DNA of 64,000 bases from Candidatus Palauibacter soopunensis (GTDB taxonomy: Bacteria > Gemmatimonadota > Gemmatimonadetes > Palauibacterales > Palauibacteraceae). The stretch spans positions 184,880-248,879 of the forward strand of contig NZ_CANPVT010000052.1 in the NCBI RefSeq assembly GCF_947581735.1, in the 5' to 3' direction. Below are positions 9,682 to 18,496 of this stretch, piece after piece. The notes beneath the pieces were generated by a model, which was not told where the DNA came from, did not search any database, and saw only the letters and a program-made list of their open reading frames with translations. The position numbers and the translations under genes are program-made. How positions within the stretch are numbered: the first letter of the stretch is position 1; the number at the start of each line of letters is the position of its first letter.

Positions 9682-12600
9682 GCGGTCGCCTCCAGGACCG
9701 GATCGCGGTCGTAGGCGAGGTTGGGCGAGAGGCGCCGCTCCGCCTCGGCCACGGAGATCCCGCTGCGCGCGGCGTAGTCCTCCACCTGGTCGAGCCCGAT
9801 GCGGCCCAGACCGAAGTACCGGGCTTCCGGCCGCGCGAAGTACCAGCCGGACACCGATGCCGCGGGGTGCATGGCGTAGTTCTCCGTGAGCGTGATCCCG
9901 AGCCGACGCTCCACGTCGAGCAGGTCGAAGAGGAGCGCCTTCTGCGAGTGATCGGGACACGCCGGATAGCCGGGGGCCGGACGGATCCCGGCGTAGCGCT
10001 CCGCGATCCGGGCTTCGTTGTCCAGCGCCTCGTCCGACGCGTACCCCCAGAGATCGACGCGCACGATCTCGTGCAGGCGTTCGGCCAGCGCCTCCGCCAG
10101 CCGGTCGGCGAGCGATTTCGCAAGCAGGCTCCCGTAGTCGTCCATCGCCGCCTCGAAGCGGGCACAGAGCGCCTCGAGGCCGATCCCCGCCGTCACGGCG
10201 AAGGCGCCGCTCCAGTCCGTGGCGCCGGCCGTCTCGGGCAGGACGAAGTCGGCCAGGCTGACGTTCGCGCCTGAGGAGCGGTCCATCTGCTGCCGGAGGT
10301 GCGGAACCCGGAGCAACTCGAGGCCGCCGCCATCCGGGGAGAAGAGGACGAGGTCGTCCCCGCGCGCGCTGGCCGGATACAGCCCCGCAACCGCGCGCGC
10401 CGTCAGGGACCCGTCGCGGATGATCTCGTCGAGCAGCCGCCGGGCATCGTCGTACAGCGAGCGCGCCGCGGGCCCGCGCTCGGGATGGTCGAGCAGCCCG
10501 GGGAAGCGCCCCTTCATCTCCCAGGTCTGGAAGAAGGGCGTCCAGTCGATGTAGTCGACGAGTTCCTCCAGCGGGAACGGATCGTACACGTGCACGCCGG
10601 GTTCCCGCGGCGGCGGCACCGCCAACGCCGCATCGATCGAGAGCCGGTTCGCGCGGGCGCGCTCGAGCGTGGCCAGCGGGCGCCGCCCATCCCGGTACTC
10701 GTCGCGCACGCGCCGGTACTCGGCGCGCGTCCGCTCCACGAAGTCCGCCCCGCCGTCGTCGCCGAGCAGTTTTCCCACGACCCCGACCGCCCGCGAAGCG
10801 TCGAGCACATGCACGGTCGCTCCGGAGTACCGTTCCTCGATCTTGACCGCGGTGTGCTTCCGCGAGGTCGTCGCACCTCCGATCAGGAGAGGCACCTCGA
10901 ACTCCTGCCGCTCCATCTCGCTCGCCACCCGCACCATCTCGTCCAGCGACGGCGTGATCAGGCCGCTGAGCCCGATCACGTCCACGCCGCGGGTCCGCGC
11001 CTCCGAGAGGATGCGGTCGGGCGGCACCATCACGCCGAGATCCACGGTGTCGTAGCCGTTACACTGCAGCACGACCCCGACGATGTTTTTCCCGATGTCG
11101 TGGACGTCCCCCTTCACCGTCGCGAGGAGGATCGTCCCCTTCCCCTTCCGGGCCGCTCCGGCCGAGGTCGCGTTTGCCGCCTTTTCCGCCTCCAGGTGGG
11201 GGACGAGGAAGGCGACGGCCCGCTTCATGACCCGGGCGGACTTCACGACCTGCGGCAGGAACATGCGCCCGCTGCCGAACAGGTCGCCGACGCGGTTCAT
11301 CCCGGCCATGAGCGGCCCCTCGATGACCTCGAGCGCCTTGCCGTACAGGAGACGGGCCTCCTCGGCGTCCTCCTCAATGTGCTCGACGATCCCCTCCACG
11401 AGGGCGTGCTCGAGCCGCGCCTCGACGCCCTCCGAGCGCCAGGCGTCGTCCACCCGGGTCTCGACCCCTTCGTCCCGGATCCGGCCCGCGAGATCCGTCA
11501 GCCGCTCGGTAGCGTCGGGCCGGCGGGCGAGCAGGACGTCCTCCACCGCTTCGAGCAGTTCCGGGTCGATGTCGTCGTAGAGCGGAAGCCGCCCCGCGTT
11601 CACGATCCCCATGTCGAGTCCGGCCGCGATCGCGTGGTACAGGAAGGCGGTGTGCATCGCCTCCCGCACGGCGTCGTTCCCCCGGTAGGAGAAGGAGATA
11701 TTGCTGACTCCGCCGCTCGTCATCGCGCCCTGGAGTTCGCTCTTGATCCGGCGGACGGCCTCGATGAAGGCGACCCCGTACTCGTCGTGTTCCGCGATGC
11801 CCGTCCCCACCGCGAAGACGTTGGGGTCGAAGATGACCTCCCCCGGACGGAAGCCGGCGCCGAGCAGGAGGCGGTAGGCGCGGGCACAGATCTCGAGCTT
11901 GCGGTCCACCGTGTCCGCCTGCCCCCGCTCGTCGAAGGCCATGACGATGACGCCGGCCCCGTAGCGGCGGATGAGGGCCGCCTGCTCGAGAAACGCCTCC
12001 TCCCCCTCCTTGAGCGAAATCGAGTTCACGACCGCCCTTCCCTGGGTGCACTTCAGCCCCGCCTCGATGACCTCCCAGCGCGAGGAGTCGATGACGGTCG
12101 GTACGCGGGCGATGTCCGGTTCCGCCGCAATCAGGTTCAGGAAGCGCGTCATGGCGGCCTCGGAGTCGAGGAGACCCTCGTCCATGTTCACGTCGAGAAG
12201 CTGCGCCCCGTTGACGACCTGGTCGCGCGCGACCTCGACCGCCTCGTCGAAGTCGTCCTCCCGGATCAGACGCGCGAAGCGGGCCGAACCCGTGACGTTC
12301 GTGCGCTCGCCGATGTTCACGAACAGCGTGTCGGGCCGGATCGCGAGCGGCTCGAGTCCCGAGAACCGGGGCAGCGGCTCGATCACGGGCACCTGTCGTG
12401 CCGGCACGCCCTCCATGCGCTCGGCGATGGCCCGGATGTGGTCCGGCTCCGTCCCACAGCAGCCGCCGACGACGTTGAGGAGTCCGCGGTCGGCGAAATT
12501 GCCCAGCAGGTCCGACACCTGGGCGGGCGTGTCGTCGTAGCCCCCGAACTCGTTCGGGAGCCCCGCGTTCGGATGGCAGCTCACGGGGACGTCGGCCACG

Positions 12601-13427
12601 GCGGAGAGTTCCGCGACGTAGGGCTCGAGTTCTTCGGCTCCGAGCGCGCAGTTGAGGCCGACGAAGAGGGGGTCCGCGTGGCGGATCGAGAGCCAGAACG
12701 CCTCGACCGTCTGCCCCGAGAGCGTGCGCCCGGACAGGTCCGTAATCGTCCCCGACACGGCGATGGGGAGCGCCTCGCCAAGCTCCGCGCCGAGTTCGAG
12801 GATCCCGTAGATCGCGGCCTTCGCGTTGAGCGTATCGAACACGGTCTCGACGAGCAGCACGTCGGCGCCGCCCTCCAGCAGCCCCTCCGCCTGGGCGCGG
12901 TACGCCGCGGCCAGTTCGTCGAACGTGACGGCGCGAAAGGCGGGGTTCTCCACGTCCGGCGAAAGGGACGCCGTCCGGTTCGTCGGGCCGAGGCTCCCGA
13001 GCACGAAGCGGGGGCGGGACGGAGCGTCGCGCGTGAAGTCGTCGGCCGCCCGGCGCGCGAGCCGCGCGGCCGCCACGTTGAGTTCGTGGATCAGCCGCTC
13101 GTTGCCGTGCTCCGGCGAGATGCCGTAGTCCGTCTGGGATATCGCCTGCGCGTTGAACGTGTTCGTCGTGATGAAATCGGCCCCGGCCTCCAGGTAGCTG
13201 CGGTGCAGGGACTCGATGTCGTCGGGACGGGTGAGGCACAACACGTCGTGGTTCCCGAACAGGGGCTGCGGATGATCCGCGAGCGGACCCGCGCGATAGG
13301 CCGCCTCATCGAGGCCCAGCCGCTGGATCATCGTTCCCGTGCCGCCATCCATCAGGAGAATGCGCCGGTCGAGCGCTTCCCGAATCTGTGCGACGCGCTT
13401 TCTTCGCCCTTCGGACACGGCGTTCAC
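9678..13427 (-). CDS. metH: Cobalamin-dependent methionine synthase
   Basis: 1249 residues, the full length for MetH. Modules in order: homocysteine domain (Cys260 in FVGLNCALG; Cys323/Cys324 in [11 protein letters not shown] bind zinc), pterin/folate domain ([14 protein letters not shown] at about 371-384, then LLDVNMDEG), B12 cap helices (about 670-750), Rossmann B12 domain with DVHDIG at 774-779 (His776 is the lower cobalt ligand), and the SAM-dependent reactivation domain from about 900 ([18 protein letters not shown]). The GTG at 13427 is the longest start; another GTG lies three codons downstream. The start lies four bases after a U7 run, so the ribosome-binding site is unclear. Probably SAM-regulated through the upstream riboswitch. 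Confidence 0.96.
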   Translation of the reverse strand: MNAVSEGRRKRVAQIREALDRRILLMDGGTGTMIQRLGLDEAAYRAGPLADHPQPLFGNHDVLCLTRPDDIESLHRSYLEAGADFITTNTFNAQAISQTDYGISPEHGNERLIHELNVAAARLARRAADDFTRDAPSRPRFVLGSLGPTNRTASLSPDVENPAFRAVTFDELAAAYRAQAEGLLEGGADVLLVETVFDTLNAKAAIYGILELGAELGEALPIAVSGTITDLSGRTLSGQTVEAFWLSIRHADPLFVGLNCALGAEELEPYVAELSAVADVPVSCHPNAGLPNEFGGYDDTPAQVSDLLGNFADRGLLNVVGGCCGTEPDHIRAIAERMEGVPARQVPVIEPLPRFSGLEPLAIRPDTLFVNIGERTNVTGSARFARLIREDDFDEAVEVARDQVVNGAQLLDVNMDEGLLDSEAAMTRFLNLIAAEPDIARVPTVIDSSRWEVIEAGLKCTQGRAVVNSISLKEGEEAFLEQAALIRRYGAGVIVMAFDERGQADTVDRKLEICARAYRLLLGAGFRPGEVIFDPNVFAVGTGIAEHDEYGVAFIEAVRRIKSELQGAMTSGGVSNISFSYRGNDAVREAMHTAFLYHAIAAGLDMGIVNAGRLPLYDDIDPELLEAVEDVLLARRPDATERLTDLAGRIRDEGVETRVDDAWRSEGVEARLEHALVEGIVEHIEEDAEEARLLYGKALEVIEGPLMAGMNRVGDLFGSGRMFLPQVVKSARVMKRAVAFLVPHLEAEKAANATSAGAARKGKGTILLATVKGDVHDIGKNIVGVVLQCNGYDTVDLGVMVPPDRILSEARTRGVDVIGLSGLITPSLDEMVRVASEMERQEFEVPLLIGGATTSRKHTAVKIEERYSGATVHVLDASRAVGVVGKLLGDDGGADFVERTRAEYRRVRDEYRDGRRPLATLERARANRLSIDAALAVPPPREPGVHVYDPFPLEELVDYIDWTPFFQTWEMKGRFPGLLDHPERGPAARSLYDDARRLLDEIIRDGSLTARAVAGLYPASARGDDLVLFSPDGGGLELLRVPHLRQQMDRSSGANVSLADFVLPETAGATDWSGAFAVTAGIGLEALCARFEAAMDDYGSLLAKSLADRLAEALAERLHEIVRVDLWGYASDEALDNEARIAERYAGIRPAPGYPACPDHSQKALLFDLLDVERRLGITLTENYAMHPAASVSGWYFARPEARYFGLGRIGLDQVEDYAARSGISVAEAERRLSPNLAYDRDPVLEATA

Positions 13428-13430
13428 CCC

Positions 13431-13481
13431 AAAAAAAGCCCGGCCGCTAAAGAATCGCGCCCGGGGCGTGGCTCTTTAGCG
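13431..13481 (-). terminator. Candidate expression platform of the metH riboswitch (antiterminator plus terminator)
   Basis: CGCTAAAGA (13481-13473), which contains the aptamer's 3' GCTAAA block, is perfectly complementary over 9 bp to TCTTTAGCG (13453-13445). Overlapping this, GCCCCGG (13467-13461) can pair with CCGGGC, followed by seven U residues (13437-13431). The two helices exclude each other. In the model, SAM binding holds GCTAAA in the aptamer and frees the GC-rich hairpin plus U-tract; without SAM the 9-bp helix forms instead. The U-tract ends four bases before the GTG, so translational control through the same switch is equally possible. Confidence 0.55.
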
Positions 13482-13521
13482 ATTGTTTTACGTGGCTGCA
13501 ATCCGCCTCAAATCACCACGT
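13470..13521 (-). promoter_or_regulatory. SAM-II (SAM_alpha) riboswitch aptamer in the metH leader
   Basis: Read on the minus strand, the metH leader matches the compact SAM-II pseudoknot. The P1 stem is CGTGG (13520-13516) with CCACG (13495-13491), enclosing a loop with the conserved TGATTT and ATTGCA blocks. It is followed by TAAAACAATCGCTAAAGAG, in which the family-typical GCTAAA block is preserved. The loop segment GATTG can pair with the downstream CAATC, giving the H-type pseudoknot. Position fits too: directly upstream of metH, a classical SAM-II target. Binding of S-adenosylmethionine should lower expression of metH and the downstream reductase. I judged this by eye against the remembered SAM-II consensus, not by a covariance search. 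Confidence 0.85.
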
Positions 13522-13624
13522 CCGGTACGTTCCGGAAGATCGAAACTAGCGCGCGCGCGACAAAATGGGAAACTTTGGGCGCGTCCGCTTAAACAACCTG
13601 ACGGCGGGGTGTGTTTCGGCTGAT

Positions 13625-16423
13625 ATGGGATGCAGACATGGAGCGGGCCGCGCGGCGTTCGTCCTCGCGGCTCTCGCGATAGACGGGGCGGGGTGGGGGC
13701 TTTCCGGGCAGCAGGAGGGACTCTCGCCGCCCGAAGGGCCCGAAGCGACCGTCTTCCGGGGCGGCGTGGCGCCGGCGGCCGTGGACGCGGTGCGTCGCGA
13801 GGGGGCGCTCTCGATCGACGGGCGCCTCGACGATCAGGCGTGGCAGCCGGCCCCCATCATCACCGATTTCGTCCAGGGCGTGCCCCTGGAGGGCGCGGAG
13901 CCGTCCGAGCCGACCGAGGTGCGGGTCGTGTTCGACGACGCGGCGATCTACGTCGCCGCGCGGATGTACGAAAGCGACCCGAACGTGATCCGGGCGCGCC
14001 TCACCCGTCGGGATGAGCGCGGTTCCTTCGATTCCTTCAAACTCTCCCTCGATCCGAATCGGGACGGGCTGACCGGCTACGAGTTCGAGGTCAGCGCCGC
14101 GGGCGCGGAGACGGACCGGTACCTGTTCGGCGACACCCAGGAGGACGTGAACTGGGATGCGATCTGGGACTCCGCCGTGCAGGTCGACGACCGGGGGTGG
14201 ACCGTGGAGATGCGGATCCCGCTCTCCCAGATCCGCTACGAAGCGCGTCCCGGCATGCAGACCTGGGGAATCAACTTCGAGCGGCGGCGGCTCGAGACGA
14301 ACGAGACGGACTACTTCGCCCTGCAGTCGCGCACGGCCCGGGGGCGGGTGAGCCAGTTCGGCACGATCGACGGATTGCAGCTCCCGCGGTCGAGCCGGAG
14401 GTTCGAGGTTCGGCCTTTCGCCGTGTCCCAGTACCACACCGCCCCGGCGGCGGCGGGAAACCCGCTGTTCGACGGCACCGAGATGGAGCCGCGCGGCGGC
14501 CTCGACATGAGCATGGGGATCGGCTCCGCCTTCAGCCTCGATGCGACGGTCTACCCCGACTTCGGGCAGGTCGAGGTGGATCCCGAGGTCATCAACCTCA
14601 CGGCCTTCGAGACGTTCTTCCCCGAGAAGCGCCCCTTCTTCGTGCGCGACGCGCAGATCTTCACCTTCGCCGGCTCGCGCGGCGGCCGCATGGGCGGCGG
14701 CAAGGCGCTCTTCTTCAGCCGGCGGATCGGGCGGGAGCCGCGGGGGTCCGGGCCCTGGGACGCGGACTTCCACGCCGAGCCCCACCTGACGTCGATCCTG
14801 GGGGCGGCGAAGCTCACGGGCCGGACGCGGAGCGGTCTCTCCGTCGGCGCGCTGGCGGCCGTGACCGGACGTGAGATGGGGCAGGCGTACTTCGCGCAGG
14901 CCGATTCGCTGGGACGGTTCGTCGCCGAACCCCAGGCCGAGCATGCGGTCGTGAGGCTGCAGCAGGACTTTCGCGGGGGCGCGAGCAAGGTCGGCGTCAT
15001 CGGCACCGGGCTGAAGCGGGAACTGCCCGGGGACGGATCGTTCGACTTCCTCCCCTCGGAGGCGTTCAGCTTCGGGCTCGATTTCGAACACCAGTGGGGC
15101 GGACGCCGCGGCCGCGACTACCGCCTGTGGGGCTTCTACTCGGGCAGCCTCGTGCAGGGGTCGAATGAGGCGCTGATCCGGCTGCAGCGCAATCCAACCC
15201 ACTACTACCAGCGCCCCGACGCCACCTACCTCGCGGTCGACTCCACGGCCACGTCCATGTTCGGGAGCGACTGGCGCGTGCAGCTCGAGAAGGAGGGCGA
15301 GCACTGGACGTGGGGCACATGGGTGGGCCAGCAAACCCCCGGCTTCGAGGTCAACGACTTCGGTTTCCTCACCACGGGCGAACGGCTCGACGTGGGAGGT
15401 CGGATCGGGTACCGGGAGATCAGACCGGGCAATCTGTTCCGCAACTACAACATCAGCCTCTTCACGTACCACAATTTCCGTCATTCGCTGCTCGAGAAGG
15501 TGCGGGGGCCGGACCACTTCCGCCGGTCCTACGACACGGGCGCCGCGTGGATGAGCGGAAGGTTCACGTTCCTCAACAACTGGGCCTTCAACCTCAACTT
15601 CTCGTACTCGCCCGAGTCCCAGTCCGACACGCAGACGCGCGGGGGCCCGCTCATGACCGAGCCCGCGGAGTTCAACGTCCGGGTAGACGCGAATACGGAC
15701 CGGAGCCGGTCGTTTCACGTGTCGCCGCGTTTCTCGTACCGCGTCGCGGCGCAGGGGCGGGGACACGACTTCAACACGGGCCTGAACATCTCCTACCGGC
15801 CGCTCCCCAACTGGCGGTTCTCGCTGGGCCCGAACTACACGAACAGGCGGGACGCCGCGCAGTACGTGACCCGGTCGACGGTTATGGACTACGAGCCGAC
15901 GTACGGCACGCGATACCTGTTCGGGGATCTCCAGCGGACGGGGTTCTCGATGGAGACCCGGTTGAACGTGTCCTTCACGCCCGACCTCAGCCTCCAGCTC
16001 TACGCGCAGCCGCTCCTGTCGGCGGGCGACTATCTCGGCTACCGGCAGCTCGAAGCTCCCGGATCGTTCGACTTCCTCGAATACGCCGAGGGACGGGCCT
16101 ACCGCTTCAACGGCGACGTCACCGGCTGCACGGGCGGGACGACGTGCGCCTTCAACGGTTCGCGCTATTTCGACTTCGACGGCGACGGCACGCTGGACTA
16201 CTCGACGCGCGACCGCGATTTCAACATCCGTTCGTTGCGAGGCAACGCGGTGTTCCGTTGGGAGTACCGTCCGGGTTCCGAGCTCTTCCTCGTCTGGCAG
16301 CATGCGCGCCGGGAAAGCGTCCTGCTCGGCAACTTCGACCTCAACCGGGACCTCGAGGGGCTGTGGCTGGCGCCGGCCGAGAACGTCTTTATCGTCAAGG
16401 TGAGCCACTACCTCTCCATCTGA
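13625..16423 (+). CDS. DUF5916 protein: CBM9-like domain plus outer-membrane beta-barrel
   Basis: 932 residues from the ATG at 13625, which starts a signal-peptide-like segment (RAAFVLAALAIDGAGWGL); a longer frame begins at 13565. Residues about 60-260 resemble the carbohydrate-binding family 9 fold seen in DUF5916 proteins (LSIDGRLDDQAWQPAPIITD; VRVVFDDAAIYVAARMYES). The rest has the alternating aromatic strands of a DUF5916 barrel, including VINLTAFETFFPEKRPFFV, and ends in a strand (VFIVKVSHYLSI). Function in this family is undetermined; an outer-membrane binding or uptake role is inferred. Its 5' region is divergent from metH, so its promoter probably overlaps the riboswitch leader. Confidence 0.87.
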   Translation: MGCRHGAGRAAFVLAALAIDGAGWGLSGQQEGLSPPEGPEATVFRGGVAPAAVDAVRREGALSIDGRLDDQAWQPAPIITDFVQGVPLEGAEPSEPTEVRVVFDDAAIYVAARMYESDPNVIRARLTRRDERGSFDSFKLSLDPNRDGLTGYEFEVSAAGAETDRYLFGDTQEDVNWDAIWDSAVQVDDRGWTVEMRIPLSQIRYEARPGMQTWGINFERRRLETNETDYFALQSRTARGRVSQFGTIDGLQLPRSSRRFEVRPFAVSQYHTAPAAAGNPLFDGTEMEPRGGLDMSMGIGSAFSLDATVYPDFGQVEVDPEVINLTAFETFFPEKRPFFVRDAQIFTFAGSRGGRMGGGKALFFSRRIGREPRGSGPWDADFHAEPHLTSILGAAKLTGRTRSGLSVGALAAVTGREMGQAYFAQADSLGRFVAEPQAEHAVVRLQQDFRGGASKVGVIGTGLKRELPGDGSFDFLPSEAFSFGLDFEHQWGGRRGRDYRLWGFYSGSLVQGSNEALIRLQRNPTHYYQRPDATYLAVDSTATSMFGSDWRVQLEKEGEHWTWGTWVGQQTPGFEVNDFGFLTTGERLDVGGRIGYREIRPGNLFRNYNISLFTYHNFRHSLLEKVRGPDHFRRSYDTGAAWMSGRFTFLNNWAFNLNFSYSPESQSDTQTRGGPLMTEPAEFNVRVDANTDRSRSFHVSPRFSYRVAAQGRGHDFNTGLNISYRPLPNWRFSLGPNYTNRRDAAQYVTRSTVMDYEPTYGTRYLFGDLQRTGFSMETRLNVSFTPDLSLQLYAQPLLSAGDYLGYRQLEAPGSFDFLEYAEGRAYRFNGDVTGCTGGTTCAFNGSRYFDFDGDGTLDYSTRDRDFNIRSLRGNAVFRWEYRPGSELFLVWQHARRESVLLGNFDLNRDLEGLWLAPAENVFIVKVSHYLSI

Positions 16424-16525
16424 CCGGTTCCTCCATCCGACCGATCCCGTCCGCCCCGGATTCTGGCGTGACCGGTGTCGCAACGGCTAACGTCCCACCT
16501 CCCCCGCCCCGCGGAGACGAACGCC

Positions 16526-17683
16526 TTGCCGACGAGTCCTCTGTACCTGACGAAAGTGACGCTTCGGGAGATCGAACTCCCGCTCCGGGAGCGGTTTATC
16601 ATCTCATCCGGCTGGGTCGAGAACCGCCGGATCCTCCTGCTCGAACTCCGAGACGCGAGCGGCGCCACGGCCTGGTCGGAATGCGTGTGCGGGGAGCAGC
16701 CGAACTATTCTCCCGAGACCGTGGACACCGCGCGGCTGGCGCTGCGGCGCTGGCTCCTGCCGCGGGTGCTGGGGCGGGAACTCGAGGGCCCGGAGACGGT
16801 CAGGCCCCTCCTCGATGAAGGCGTTCAAGGGCACCCGATGGCCAAGGCGGCGATCGAGATGGGGATCTGGGGCCTGAGCGCCGAAGTGAGAGGCGTCCCC
16901 CTGTCCGAACTCGTCGGAGGGACCCGCGGTCGGGTGGCGACGGGCATCTCGCTCGGCCTCCAGCCCTCGCCCGCCGCGCTCGTCGAGAAGGCGCGGCAGG
17001 CGGTCGACGAGGGCTACGGCAAGGTCAAGCTCAAGATCAGTCCGGAGAAGGACATCGAGTACGTCGGGGCGGTGCGCGAGGCGCTGGGGCCCGACCGTGA
17101 CCTCGCCGTCGACGCGAACGCCGCGTACACGCTGGACGACGCGGACCGCCTCGCGGAACTCGACGCCTTCGGCCTGATCATGATCGAGCAGCCGCTGGCG
17201 GCCGGCGACCTCGTGCGCCACGCCCGGCTCCAGGAACGGCTCGCGACGCCCGTCTGCCTCGATGAGTCGATCGTGGACCCGGCGTCGTGCGAGGACATGC
17301 TCGCGCTCGGCAGCGGGCGGATCGTGAACATCAAGCCGGGTCGGGTTGGCGGATTCCTGAACTCCCGTGAGATCCACGACATCTCGGCACGAGCCGGGGT
17401 TCCGGTCTGGTGCGGGGGGATGCTCGAGAGCGGGATCGGGCGGGCGTACAACGTCGCGCTGGCTTCGATGCCGAACTTCCGGCTTCCCGGCGACCTGTCG
17501 CCGAGCGCCCGCTACTGGGAACGCGACATCGTCACCCCTGAATGGACGATGAGCGCGGACGGCTTCGTGACGGTGCCGCGCGACCGGCCGGGGCTCGGCG
17601 TGGACGTGGACATCGAGCGCGTGAAAGCGCTCACGCGGCGGAGCGAGACGATCGCCGCCGGCGGCGTCCGCGTTCCGGCGTGA
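16526..17683 (+). CDS. menC: Enolase-superfamily o-succinylbenzoate synthase / N-succinylamino-acid racemase (MenC family)
   Basis: About 385 residues from a TTG at 16526 that follows a GGAG site; a GTG at 16475 would add 17 residues. The enolase-superfamily residues are all present: the KxK pair Lys168/Lys170 in KVKLKIS, metal ligands Asp196 (DANAAYT), Glu221 (IEQPL) and Asp246 (CLDES), and Lys270 (NIKPGRVGG). MenC-family enzymes make o-succinylbenzoate for menaquinone, racemise N-succinylamino acids, or both. The next gene is a COG3375-type GNAT, the known partner of N-succinylamino-acid racemase in Geobacillus, and no men genes are present here, so the racemase role is favoured. The overlap with the next gene is GTGA. 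Confidence 0.86.
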   Translation: MPTSPLYLTKVTLREIELPLRERFIISSGWVENRRILLLELRDASGATAWSECVCGEQPNYSPETVDTARLALRRWLLPRVLGRELEGPETVRPLLDEGVQGHPMAKAAIEMGIWGLSAEVRGVPLSELVGGTRGRVATGISLGLQPSPAALVEKARQAVDEGYGKVKLKISPEKDIEYVGAVREALGPDRDLAVDANAAYTLDDADRLAELDAFGLIMIEQPLAAGDLVRHARLQERLATPVCLDESIVDPASCEDMLALGSGRIVNIKPGRVGGFLNSREIHDISARAGVPVWCGGMLESGIGRAYNVALASMPNFRLPGDLSPSARYWERDIVTPEWTMSADGFVTVPRDRPGLGVDVDIERVKALTRRSETIAAGGVRVPA

Positions 17684-18495
17684 CGGAGTTTCGCGCGCTC
17701 GCGACGCTCGAGGAGTGGCGTACGTGCGTTCGGCTTCAGGAGATGACGTGGGGGAAGGGGTTTTCCGACATCGTGCCCGCCTCCGTCCTCCAGGTTTCGC
17801 AGAAGATCGGCGGCTTTACGGGAGGGGCGTTCGAGGACGGACGCATGATCGGCTTCGTCTATTCCCTTCTGGGACGGTTCGAAGATGTCCCATCCCACTG
17901 GTCGCACATGCTGGCCGTCGAACCGTCCGCGCGCGGGCGGGGCCTGGGCCGCGACTTGAAGCTCTTTCAGCGGGAGTCTGTCCGGTCCGACGGCATCCGG
18001 ACCATCTTCTGGACGTACGACCCAATGGTCGCGCGCAACGCGCACTTGAACCTGAACCGGCTCGGCGCGACGGTGCTTCGCTACGCACCGAACATGTACG
18101 GCGCCGATACGGGGAGCCCCTTGCATGGCGGCGGCGAAACCGACCGGTTCATCGTGCGCTGGGATCTCGACGGCCCAGAGACCCGCCGGGCCCTCGATGA
18201 CGGGGCCCGGCGCTCGGCCCGGCGGCTCCACGTGCCGCTTCCGGATCCGGCCTGCGTCGTGTCCCGGCCGGGAGAGCAAGGCACGGCGGACGGCGGACTC
18301 CCCGGCGGCGACGAGGTGTTTGTCGAAGTTCCGGCGGATGTGGAATCGCTGCCACCCGACGGGTCGCTCGTTCGGTGGCGCGAAACGGTGCGGGACGCGT
18401 TCCTGGCCTATCTCAGGAGGGGATATGCGGTGGAGAGCCTTGTCAGAAATCCCTCGGCGAACCGGTGTTTCTATGTCCTGCGCCGGAGCGGATGA
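17680..18495 (+). CDS. COG3375-type GNAT acyltransferase
   Basis: 271 residues from a GTG at 17680 that overlaps the racemase stop by 4 nt. The GNAT acyl-CoA-binding motif ARGRGLGRDLK lies at about residues 84-94, preceded by the beta-strand SHMLAVEPS. The segment TYDPMVARNAHLNLNRLGA is characteristic of the COG3375 group. In Geobacillus a member is an N-succinyltransferase acting on D-amino acids: it succinylates the D-amino acid, and the racemase then converts it for hydrolysis to the L form. The tight coupling to the MenC-family gene suggests the same role here. The N-succinylamino-acid hydrolase expected for that route is not next to it. Confidence 0.8.
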   Translation: MTEFRALATLEEWRTCVRLQEMTWGKGFSDIVPASVLQVSQKIGGFTGGAFEDGRMIGFVYSLLGRFEDVPSHWSHMLAVEPSARGRGLGRDLKLFQRESVRSDGIRTIFWTYDPMVARNAHLNLNRLGATVLRYAPNMYGADTGSPLHGGGETDRFIVRWDLDGPETRRALDDGARRSARRLHVPLPDPACVVSRPGEQGTADGGLPGGDEVFVEVPADVESLPPDGSLVRWRETVRDAFLAYLRRGYAVESLVRNPSANRCFYVLRRSG

Positions 18496-18496
18496 C

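Noticed and set aside
10299..13592. 1097-residue open frame on the plus strand opposite metH
   Set aside because: Low-complexity, Arg/Asp/Val-rich translation with no motifs; metH on the other strand is full length with all modules.
13589..16483. 964-residue minus-strand frame opposite the DUF5916 gene
   Set aside because: Arg/Glu/Val-rich shadow of the coding strand with no motifs.
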